Shown here: piece by piece, positions 1-9,009 of the stretch
Position numbering within the stretch: position 1 is the stretch's first letter
Layout of the letters: the number at the start of each line of letters is the position of its first letter
Assembly: GCF_002878395.1 (NCBI RefSeq)
Contig: NC_061121.1
Location: 16,963,358-17,027,357, forward strand
Length of the DNA: 64,000 nucleotides
DNA from: Capsicum annuum
Lineage: Eukaryota > Streptophyta > Magnoliopsida > Solanales > Solanaceae
Reading direction: 5' to 3'
Position numbers and translations under genes: made by a program
The notes under the pieces: generated by a model
What the model was told of the DNA's origin: nothing
Seen by the model: only the letters and a program-made list of their open reading frames with translations
Databases searched by the model: none

Positions 1-594
1 ATCATCAAAATTTTATTGTTTGTTTTATTATATTGTTTTACTTCTTTATTTATTTATTCATTCATTTGGAGTCCCGAAGCCAAAGTTGTAAACTAATATA
101 GGTAAAGCAGATTTTGGGCCAAAAGGCTCGAAAATGTAATTTAGGACAGGTTATGGGACGAAGGCCCAATATTTAGATTAGGACAGGTGATGATGGGCCG
201 AAAGCCCAAGTTAGCCTAGGACAGGGTCTATCGATTTAGGCCCAATGACCTAAGTCTTTTATTTTCTCCCCTTTCCCTTTACATGCTTTGTTATTAATTT
301 ATTTAGACTTAGTTAAATTCCCTACTAAGTCGTCCAAATCTATTTTACACATGTCTTTTACTAAAATCAATTACTTTTCAACAATCAACCTTTCTTTTAG
401 AAGTTAGTCAAAAGAATCATTTTCAAACAGTCCGAATAACCGCAAGTTAGCGGACATTTTTGGTGCCTTAAAAACCTTTCTAAAATTTAATAGGAACCAT
501 TTACCTAGAATTTCAAAACTTAAATGATTTTTTTCTATTTTGAATCATTTGAGTAATTTATAAAGGTTTTCTTAATTTTCCTAAATAAATGAAG
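1..594 (+). mobile_element. LTR fragment of a Ty3/gypsy (Tat/Ogre-like) element
   Basis: Non-coding AT-rich sequence that runs up to TGGCGACTCC at 595-604. That motif is typical of the primer-binding site just inside the 5' LTR of Tat/Ogre-type gypsy elements. I read 1-594 as the 3' part of such an LTR on the plus strand; its start lies outside the window. No coding follows: from about 640 the sequence looks like a different element, so this copy is truncated. The LTR end itself is not sharply defined (no clear terminal CA), so the assignment rests on the PBS-like motif. Confidence 0.33.
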
Positions 595-639
595 TGGCGA
601 CTCCAAAAGTCATTTCTTCCGCAAAATAACTCTACCTAG

Positions 640-2059
640 CAGACTGGAGATTTCAAGAGCTAGGTTCAAGGAGATTAAACAAAGTAGTGTTTGATAGGCT
701 TAACATTGTCAATACCCAATTCATTCTCATGATGTAGACAATGTTTAGTAAGCAAGGATAAGACTTATGGAGTGAAGTCTTTTAATGATTATCTAAGTTT
801 GACAGATTTGACCAAATAGTTTAATCTATAGGATTGAACGTTTAGAAATCACCTATGTGAGGGCTAAGTGGAAGCTTCTTCAAAGAGAATGTTAGTAAAG
901 ACCTATTCTCTAAGCTCTCATGAGACTGGGACGTGTTCATGGATGACACGAAGAAAAATTGTGAGAACCATAAATGGTAAAAGAATGGTTGTGTAACATA
1001 TGTTGTCTAGGTGTACATTAAAGCTCGACAGTTCAAGGATATCAAATCTACTGATTGACCGAGTGCATTTGATGCATGTTCACTATGAAAAGTTCAAAGG
1101 AAAACCCACTTATCCAAATGCAAATAGTCTTTGCTTGATGATCACATATTTGTCCGTAAAGATTTCTGAAAAAGTAGTCATTCTCATTCATGTGGGGTAT
1201 TGTTGGGTTGAATATTAAAGTGTTAATAGAAAATGGAGGGAACCAAGTGGAGGGAAAAATTGAGATAACACTCAAAATGGAAAGTGTACTCAAAAGTGAA
1301 AAGTTTTCTAATTCTCCCACATTGGTGGGAAAATGAAACTTTCAAGTGTTTATATTAAGAAACACTTAGTCCACATGGTAAGTGAGGCAAGAACCACAAG
1401 TTGCCTTACGCCGTCGTCGTCGTCGCTCGCTCGACTTCGACTTCGAATTTTGATTCGAAAAATGATCGATGAATTAATTTTTTTGGACAAAATTTATTTG
1501 AACAGTCCGAAAAAACAAAGGAAAAAAATGCAACCAGTTTTGTAATTTTTCAACCTCCATTAACGTGCATGCTTCTGCATGCAGAATCGATGGTTGTGGC
1601 TGCTCAAAGAGACACAGCTCTTCGTGTAAAAGACATACTGTTTCGGGTAAAGGTATGACTGTTTAGATGGTTGTGGCTATTCAAAAAAGACACACACTTT
1701 TTGATGAACAGACATGACTGTTCATAAAGGATACACCTTTCTGGTGAACCATTGCCACCTTTCGAAAGGGGCACCTAATGGCTAACACTACAGTCGAATT
1801 GTTAGGCCATTTTATCCTGGAAGAAAAATTCCATAACCATGGGTACTTGAGGAGAATTATTTCCTTAAGGACATTGTGAATTCGGAGGACCTGACCTTTT
1901 TCCGTTTCATTTAATTTTCTTAAAACACACTTCTTTGAAAGGTCATTTTGATCTTGTATTGAAGGTGTTGCATAACTTCATAAGTGTTCTTGTTATATAC
2001 TTGAACTTGCGATGAAGTTGTTGTGCCGAAATACAGATTTTGTGTACCCGTAAACAACA
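640..2059 (+). mobile_element. 3' end of a Ty1/copia-like element with LTR at about 1201-2059
   Basis: A G-rich tract (TGTGGGG, about 1191-1197) lies just before TGTTGGG at 1201, as a polypurine tract would before a 3' LTR. The sequence then runs with no gene to ACAACA near 2059, where recognisable HMG-CoA reductase sequence begins abruptly. The stretch about 640-1200 would be non-coding or decayed internal sequence. Repeated phrases on the theme GACATGACTGTT and ACACACTTTT (about 1600-1740) lie in the putative LTR. A second LTR is not in the window, so family and boundaries are inferred. Short reading frames here have no recognisable domain. Confidence 0.35.
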
Positions 2060-2302
2060 ATTCATAATCAAATTAGTCCAGTGGTAACCCTTTAAGCGAC
2101 TTCTCTGTCGTCCTCTGTAATACCTCTTTACGAATAATTGTTTCTCTTTTACAGTCACCCAACATTGATTCCAATGAGTAGGATGGTGTATTCCTTTCCA
2201 TCACCGATTTTATAATCTCTTTACTATCCACTAACTCTACTTGATCATTAACCATTATAAATCGATGGTGGAAGGAAAAATACTTTTGTATTAGTTGAAG
2301 TC
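2060..2302 (-). pseudogene. HMG-CoA reductase fragment (minus-strand copy)
   Basis: The minus-strand translation contains [16 protein letters not shown] and then KSLKGLPLD followed by a stop. These match the conserved start of the catalytic domain of plant 3-hydroxy-3-methylglutaryl-CoA reductase, the mevalonate-pathway enzyme of the ER membrane. The usual family sequence is PSYSLES-LGDCKR and [13 protein letters not shown]. The frame is lost just after GLPLD, and at 2059/2060 the homology ends at the flanking LTR. No transmembrane N-terminus and no active-site region downstream is present. About 80 residues remain of a protein normally near 600. A second copy of part of this segment lies in opposite orientation immediately to the right. 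Confidence 0.72.
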
Positions 2303-2309
2303 TAAGTTG

Positions 2310-2478
2310 CACAACTATAAAAGACCTGTATTTATTCGTAAAGAGGCGTAGCAGAGGAAGATAGGGAAGTCGTTAGAAGGGTTACCATTAGACGAATTTT
2401 ATTATGAATCTATTCTTGGACAATGTTGTGAGATGCCGATAGGGTATATTCAAATACCAGTGGGAATTACTGAACCAT
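2310..2478 (+). pseudogene. HMG-CoA reductase fragment (plus-strand copy)
   Basis: The plus-strand translation around 2339-2470 gives [15 protein letters not shown], then [18 protein letters not shown]. This is the HMG-CoA reductase catalytic-domain segment directly downstream of the part preserved in the neighbouring minus-strand fragment. An in-frame TAG replaces a residue near the start. The first part of this copy (TTATTCGTAAAGAGG onward) repeats in inverted orientation within the minus-strand copy, so the two fragments overlap by about 30 codons and form an imperfect inverted repeat about the point near 2300. Homology ends near 2478. This is a dead fragment. It lies outside the large MULE whose left TSD begins at 2709. 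Confidence 0.7.
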
Positions 2479-3426
2479 TATATTTTTGTATTTTGATTTC
2501 TATATTACAATTATGCTACCTTATAAGCCTGCATTGTGTTTTTTGTTACTATCACCCATATAGCTTGCTTTAGAGTCAACAATCTAAAAAATAATTAAGC
2601 CAGTAATTACCAAGCAATATGATGAGGATGGAAAAGAATAAGTAAAAATGGATTGTCCATCTTTTAAATTTATCAGTAAATTTAGAAAATTTATATGGAT
2701 GCATGATAAAGTGTTCAAGACAAGTTTTCCAAAAGGACGCTATGGAAAACTATTTTGCCAAAGTTCCAAACTTATTGAATAATTTGCCCAAAAGACACTT
2801 AAATCCACATCATTATCAACTTTTCCAACTTAGCAACTTCACCCACAAATTTTATAATAATTCACTTTAACCCAATACTTTCAACTTAATAAATTCATCC
2901 ACAAGTTTTAAATAATGCAGTTCAACCCACTCCATCATTCACCATTATTATATAAAATATCTAGGTTTCCAAAAATATTAAATAAAAAAAATCTAAAAGC
3001 CAAAATAGAAGGTGGTTGTTTTCCCTCCAAAAAGCTTCGATTCCGTCCATTTTTCCACGTTATTTTCTAGCGATCAGCTCTAAATCAGTCCACAAATATC
3101 ATAAGCTTGTCCATTGCACCTATTGTTACCCCATTTGTTTGGTATCTTCTCAAACACACTTTCCACCATTGTTAAAAAGCTTGAAACCATTCACATTACT
3201 CAAAAGTACTTTAGAAAGTACATTACAACAGCTCAGGCAACTCTAAGTTCATTTCCTTATTCCATAAGCCCAAGGATCGTTGATTAGAAGCAATATTTAC
3301 AATTTTATGGTTTTTGTATGAAAAGCTGCCCAGTCATCAACCACTGATCGTCATTTATCAACCGTGAATATAACTCGACCTAGACCATAAGCATAATATA
3401 CCATCGACCAAAGCTTAATTCCACGA

Positions 3427-5700
3427 TGTCTATTGCAGAATTTGTTCTGGTTTCTAGTGATTTCATGAGAGAAGGTGGAGACTTTCAAATGCTGAAAATG
3501 GAGATCTTTTACCAAGGTGACAATCCCCATTGTTGTTCGCCATAACAGTTCGTAAGACGAATTGGTTGTAATCATAATGCTGAGTGGGGATCTAGATTAT
3601 ACACTGGGCGACTTGGTGATTAGTTATCTGATGAATTAGAGGGAAAAAGGTGAATCCTACGATCATAAATAGTGATGTAAGTGCACTGATGTAAATGATG
3701 GATGTCGATGCAGATAGCTTTAGGCCTATTTTAAGGATAAATATAGCTGAGAGGTCCTATGAAGGACTAGTAAATTCATCAAAACCCCCACCTCCGCGCA
3801 CGACAGTCGACGATGATTTCAGTGATTACCAGAATGATGGTGATCATACTATTAATACGGAAGATGATTCTATGCATATGGAAGATGTTTCACCAGACTC
3901 GTAAGACGATGAATAAGACCCTGGAACGGGATCACAACCGAGACATTCCTTCCCCGACGGAGCCAATTTCCATATCGATCAAATATTTGTCGACAAAAAA
4001 ATACTCAAAATACTACTAGACGCAGCAGCAGTAAGGCAATGTTTTGATTATTGTTTGGAGAAGAACTGCTCCAAATTCTTGAAGGCGAAATGCTTATCTC
4101 GTGGTTGCGGCTGGTTGTTGAGGGCAATGAAGTACAAAACCTCGTACAGATTTTGCATATACAAGTATGTCGGGTTGCACACATACGGTGTTGAATACGC
4201 CACCTGCAGGCATATGAGATTGTCCTCCGAATCGATTGCTTCACTATGCCTAAATTATTTTCAGATGGTAAGCATCCAAGCATAAGCGAAATTCAAAGAA
4301 TTATGCTCAAGGAGTTGCATTGCCACACAAACTATTGGATGTGTTGGAAAGGAATATAGTTATAAAGAACATTCGCGGGACACCGGAGCACAGATATGCT
4401 TGCTTGCCGGCTTTTTCCCACATGGTGGAGTTGTTGAATCCAGAGTATTCCTACTCTATCATGGTAAAGCAGATTAATGGATCATTCGTTTACTACTTCT
4501 TAGCATTCGAAGCTTGCATATGGGGATATGCCCACATGAGAAAGGTTATTATCATCGATGGCACATATTTATATGAAAAGTACGGGGGCATGTTAATGAG
4601 TGTAGTTGCACAGGACACCGAAAATCACATCTTTTCAATTGCCTTTTATGTCGTCGATAATGAGAACGATGCTTCTTGGACCTTCTTCTTACAGAAGTTG
4701 TAGTCTATCGTAGAAGATGAACCAGATCTATGTGTCTTCTTTGATAAGAACTTCAGCATTGCCAATGCCTTCTCCCATGTTTACAGTTATGCATAACATG
4801 GACTTTGCATGAGGCATATTGCTGAAAATCTGCGTGTAAATCAGCACTATGAAGAACATCTTTGTCTGTTCTACTCTACAGCAAAGGCGTATACTATTGA
4901 TGAGTTTAGCGAGCATTTTGACGAATTGAAGAATAATAGCCCCGAGGTAGCACATGTCCTTGAAAATGTGCTTGGTTTTGAGAAATGGAGTAGAGCACAC
5001 TTTCCAGGCAATAGGTATGATGTGATGACCACAAACATCGTCGAGTCTCTTAACTCGATGTTGATAGATGAACGAGAGTTCCCCTTGTTGTACATATTCA
5101 ATTCAATTGCTAGAAAATTTGGTGAAAATTTTAGGGAGTGACATGCCTTTGTCGCTGGTCAAAACAATAAATTTGTGCTTTGTACGGAAAGGATCCTAAG
5201 AGATAACAAGAGTGCAAGCAATTCCTTATATGTGACTAATGCAAATGGGGGTCTTGACCAATTCATGATGTTCGACAATGGCATTACTGCCAAGGTCAAT
5301 CTATTGGAGAGGAGTTGTTCTTGTCGGAAATTTGACTTGGTGAAAATATCGTACGAACATGCGATGGCAGCTTTGCGAGCAAAGTATGACGATGGCGTAG
5401 GTTTTGGTAACTCTATCTATGAGTACTCTTGGCCAATTTATAAAGCTAAAACTTACCTCATCGCGTATTCGGAAGCTATTAACATTGTCCCTCTAGAGGC
5501 CGAATGGACTGTGCCACAGGAACTGCAAGACAGTAAGATTTCTCCACCACCCTACGATCGAAAACTCGAAAGAAAGAAAGTCAAATGCACTAAGGGCGTC
5601 GGTGAGACATTCAAGTCCAAAAAGAGGAATAGGTGTTAGATATACAATAAATCAAGGCACAAAAGAACCACATGTGGAATGGCCAACAAATCGTAGGCAG
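3427..5700 (+). pseudogene. MuDR-type MULE transposase, multiply broken
   Basis: Homology runs through several frames. An N-terminal plant-MuDR segment with VTIPIVVRHNSS lies near 3510-3560. The MuDR DNA-binding region lies about 3980-4265 (QIFVDKKILKILLDAA and SRGCGWLLRA). The MULE DDE domain follows at 4320-5140 (KVIIIDGTYLYEKYGG, SIANAFSHVY, NIVESLNSML). A SWIM zinc finger lies about 5305-5375 (CSCRKF...EHAMAALR), then a basic tail and a degenerate zinc knuckle near 5640-5690. The first DDE aspartate (IDGTY) and the glutamate (VESLNS) are visible. In-frame stops fall near 3541, 3902, 4701, 4795 and 5139, with frameshifts between blocks. In the SWIM finger the third metal ligand is Tyr (SYEHA in place of the usual PCEHA). 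It would have catalysed transposition of the host MULE; it cannot make a full protein now. Confidence 0.85.
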
Positions 5701-6146
5701 CCTTTTTTATGCTTTAGTTGTAAAGCTACTGTTTTGGGGTATAAATTTTCATTTATGTAGAATTTAACGTTCAGTTGTAATCAACTTAAATCATTGTCTA
5801 CGATAGACTACATAAATTCTACGGTATATCATTCACACGGTCTATAAAATATTATGTATTGGTTATATGATTGCTTATCAAACACGCTATGTTGGTCTTT
5901 TTACCGCCTTATCTCTCCAGTCGATGCAATGAATCATTGTTTCCCATTTCCATTTAATGAAAAGCTGCAGAAACGTCTGTTCACAAGAAAAACAGCTGGT
6001 ATACGCAAACCAAGCATTTTCTCTTCTGACACACATCGACTGACCATTGGGTGGATATATAAAAGGACGCCATCTATTAGTCTATAAGTAGAGTGCCTAT
6101 TTCTATGTAACCCTTTAGTTGTCCCTAAACCCAATATCAGAAACCC

Positions 6147-6189
6147 TCTTCTTCTTCTTCTTCTTCTTCTTCTTCTTCTTCTTCTTCTT
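6147..6189. repeat. (CTT)n microsatellite
   Basis: About fourteen tandem CTT units lie between the decayed transposase and a small reading frame inside the large MULE. It is likely to vary in length between individuals. Confidence 0.9.
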
Positions 6190-6214
6190 TTGCTTCTTCA
6201 CCTAAATAAAAAAT

Positions 6215-6358
6215 ATGCCTCCAAGAAGGATACCCCCACGTCTCGTCAGACGTGTTCCCCCAAGACACTACGAACTCCTCTTTCTTAGGAATGATTTTGA
6301 TCGCCTATTCTATGGTCTGGGTCAAGACCGCATCTACCTAAAGTGGGAACTCCGTTGA
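6215..6358 (+). other. Small open reading frame, 47 aa, unknown
   Basis: An ATG frame directly downstream of the (CTT)n tract. It begins MPPRRIPPRLVRR, continues with an Arg/Leu-rich segment (HYELLFLRNDFDRLFYG) and ends in KWELR. I do not recognise it. The arginine-rich start and its place inside the MULE suggest either the first exon of a passenger gene or chance. No splice partner was identified and there is no independent support for translation. Confidence 0.2.
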
Positions 6359-6724
6359 ATTACTCATTTTCTGAGGACAATTCTGGAAAGTCTTGAAATG
6401 GATGTCCCTGACTACATCACCCCCCAGCATCCCCATGAAATTTGTTTTTATTTTTTTATTTTCTTTTATGTTTATAAGCTTTTATTTTGTGTTCATTGCA
6501 GAAGAAGATTTCTTGTAGGATTGTTGTTAGAAGAAAACTTCTTCTTTTTTCGCTTATTTTGCAAGTTCTGGCCGATGTGCCAATGTTATCAATGTAAAAA
6601 TCGTATGATTATGCAATGAACAAAGTATTTATGTTTTCAAATTGAGTTTCCCTCTTTTTGATTATTGTTATTTTTTGGGTTTGCATCCGTAGAGAATGCA
6701 TCTGTAAATACAGACCACATAAAC

Positions 6725-6840
6725 AGTTTATCATCGATAAGATAAATAGTCTATCCTCAATCACATACATAGTCTATCGTCGACCTAACATAGTAGTCGA
6801 TCGTCGATCATGTTAATCGATGGACCAACAGTTAAATTAA
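6725..6840. other. Non-coding MULE spacer rich in TCTATCG motifs
   Basis: No gene seen. The stretch holds several copies of AGTCTATCGTCGA-like words and reverse-complement forms (near 6750, 6772 and 6795). They are single-arm versions of the GTCTA-N3-TAGAC palindromes found further along the element. Confidence 0.4.
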
Positions 6841-6842
6841 AA

Positions 6843-7146
6843 TGGATAATAACAAGTTGTGGTGCTGATGGAATAAAATAATTAAATTAAAAATAAGATA
6901 AATAGATAATGACATGTTTTGGGGCTGGTGGAATAAAATAATTAAAGTAAAAATGATATAAACAGATAATATCATGTGTTGGGACTGGTGGAATAAAATA
7001 ATTAAATTAAAATAATTTAAACTGATAATAACATATTTTTGGGCTGATGAAATTAAATAATTAAATTAAAAATAATATAAACTGATAATAACATGTTTTG
7101 GGACTGGTGAAATAAAATAATTAAGGTAAAAATATTTTGGGGCTGT
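6843..7146. repeat. Tandem repeat, unit about 60 bp, five copies
   Basis: Five consecutive copies of an AT-rich unit whose core reads GATAATAACATGTTTTGGG, then CTGGTGGAATAAAATAATTA. Copies differ by scattered substitutions and small indels. The last copy is truncated after TTTTGGGGCTG, just before the left arm of the foldback. It is non-coding, inside the large MULE. Confidence 0.85.
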
Positions 7147-7177
7147 CATCGATGTTGATCCATGTCAAATCCATGTA

Positions 7178-7955
7178 AAAATACTTATGCTTTGAGGGTC
7201 CATCAACCCTTTTGGTCTACCATAGACTTACACCTTTAGGATTGCATAGATTGGTCTCCTGCTTATTCGTAGACCACAAAGATCGATGTACCTTTCTATA
7301 GACCAATAATTGGATGTTGTTTAAAAGTGAATAAATAAATTAAAAATAAATATAGTATGGGTTTGCACACATATGAAGGAGTGTAAACAAGTCATATAAA
7401 CATATTAGAGCTTATAAAAATTAGGGGTGCTGAATTAAGGAGAGTGTGGGTGGGTATTGATCGAAACAAACAATATCCTAAGAGTAATATTTCTCAAAGC
7501 ACAAGTGTGTTTTGAGGATGTTGATTGTATTTGATGACTACCCATTCCACATACTCCTTTAATCACCACTTTTAAATCACCACACCCAAATCAAAAGAGT
7601 GTGTGGAATGGATAGTTGTTGAACGATCATCATCCTCAAAATACACTTGTGCTTTGACAACCATTACTCTTAGGATATTGTTTGTTCGACTAATACCCAT
7701 CCACACATTCCTTAATTCAACACCCCTAATTTGTATAAGCTTTAATATGTTTATCTGACTTGTTTACGCTCCTTCGTATGTGTACAAACCCACACTATAT
7801 TAATTTTTAATTTATTTATTCATTTTTAAACAAGATCCAAGTGTTGGTCTATAGCAGAGGTCTACGCATAATCAAGAGATTAATTGATGCACTCCTAAAT
7901 TTATAAGTCTATGATAGACCAAGTGAATCGATGGACCTCAAAGCACAAGTATATT
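7178..7955. repeat. Long imperfect foldback, arms about 370-385 bp
   Basis: The left arm (about 7178-7562) is the reverse complement of the right arm (about 7593-7955), with a loop of about 30 bases. Matching blocks in order include ATACTTATGCTTTGAGG with its partner CCTCAAAGCACAAGTAT. Others are TAGGGGTG against CACCCCTA, and CCATTCCACATACTCC against the complementary GTGTGTGGAATGG. The arms have no coding capacity. Inside them are two GTCTA-N3-TAGAC palindromes (7215-7227 and 7907-7919). A transcript would fold into a hairpin several hundred base pairs long, of the kind plants process into small RNAs. It could also be a nested foldback MITE; no clean TSD was seen at the arm ends. Confidence 0.82.
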
Positions 7956-8156
7956 TTTTACTTAACATATTATTGAGGGTTTATCGATTACGAGTGTCTA
8001 CGGTAGACTTTGGTATCTCATTTATGACAGATATAGATCATAGTCTACAACAGTCTATTAATTATCACCACTATTTCAAAAAAAAAAAGTTGTTCCAACG
8101 GTAATAAATGGCTACGTTTGTAATCCATCAGTGTTAACACTTCATTTTTACTTCAT

Positions 8157-8165
8157 ATATAAGGT
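8157..8165 (+). promoter_or_regulatory. Putative TATA box of the GRF-like gene
   Basis: TATATAAGG lies 57 bases upstream of the ATG at 8222, a plausible spacing for a plant TATA box with a short leader. Supported by sequence and position only. Confidence 0.4.
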
Positions 8166-8221
8166 ATCCATCCCTCATTATTTTATTTCATTCACTTTGT
8201 TTTGTTTTTAAAAAATCTACA

Positions 8222-8745
8222 ATGTCACAAACACCTCAAACATCCAATTCTAAAAATACTCTAATTTTTCATTGGGGGAATGCGGCTCTCTTGAGGACGT
8301 CACACACGGATTCAAATCCAGGTCACAAATTTTATAATTGTGCAATTGCGAAAGTAAGTTGTTTTTTTTTTAATAAAGTTAAATTAATCGTTGTGTACTT
8401 ATTATTTTTTCCTAGGATAATGGCGCATGCTCGTTTTTTAAATGGCTCGATGAGCTATCACCTCCAAGAAGTCCATCAACATTGAGTTCGGAATCCGAGA
8501 CATCAAATTTTTGTGGCTTGGAAAAATTTAATCTACTACAAAGGCTCCAAGAATGCGAAGAAAATAGAGATTTTCTTATGAATTTGTTCAAAGAAGCCGA
8601 AGAACAAAGGAATTACCTCAAAGTATTGCTACATGACACCAAAATTGAGAGAGATCAACTAAAACAAAAACTAATTTTGGCCAAAGAAAGGGAGAATGGC
8701 CTAAAAATGATGTTATGTGCTATAATGCTAGTATTCGTTCTTTGA
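8222..8745 (+). CDS. GRF-zinc-finger-like protein with coiled coil and C-terminal membrane segment (MULE passenger)
   Basis: Two exons: 8222-8353 and 8416-8745. The 62-bp intron starts GTAAGT and ends CCTAG in phase 0. The product is 153 residues. Residues about 15-57 match the GRF zinc-finger pattern (ALLRTSHTDSNPGHKFYNC, then ACSFFKWLDE after the intron). In GRF fingers four Cys bind zinc. Here the first pair (usually C-x-C) reads F-H-W, so only two ligands remain. Residues about 75-140 are Glu/Lys/Leu-rich and coiled-coil-like. The protein ends in a short hydrophobic stretch (MLCAIMLVFVL), which suggests tail anchoring. A TATA-like box lies upstream and AATAAA at 8775. The frame has no stops, unlike its neighbours in the element. 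Function is unknown; short GRF proteins of this layout recur in plant genomes and transposons. The splice model is inferred. Confidence 0.66.
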
Positions 8746-8774
8746 AAAAGTGTAACATGGATATAGTGATATTG

Positions 8775-8780
8775 AATAAA
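8775..8780 (+). terminator. Putative polyadenylation signal of the GRF-like gene
   Basis: AATAAA lies 30 bases after the stop codon, followed by U-rich sequence. This fits a plant near-upstream poly(A) element. Confidence 0.35.
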
Positions 8781-9009
8781 TAATACTATTTCTATTTTTC
8801 TACAATGTTAAACACTGTTTTTGATAGAATCATAGTCGATCAACAACACATCAACTTAAAATGGAGCAGCATGGTAATGATAGACTGTGAAAGAAGTATA
8901 CAAAAGATTAGATAAATATTCTATGAAACATGGGAATGTCTCGAATATCCTACCAAACAAATCATTCAACACATTAACAATAAAATAATTTAAATGTCTT
9001 TTCACTATT

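Noticed and set aside
1333..1545. 70-codon frame with Ser/Arg run from GTC repeats
   Set aside because: The run comes from a short (GTC)n stretch in the putative LTR. No family resemblance.
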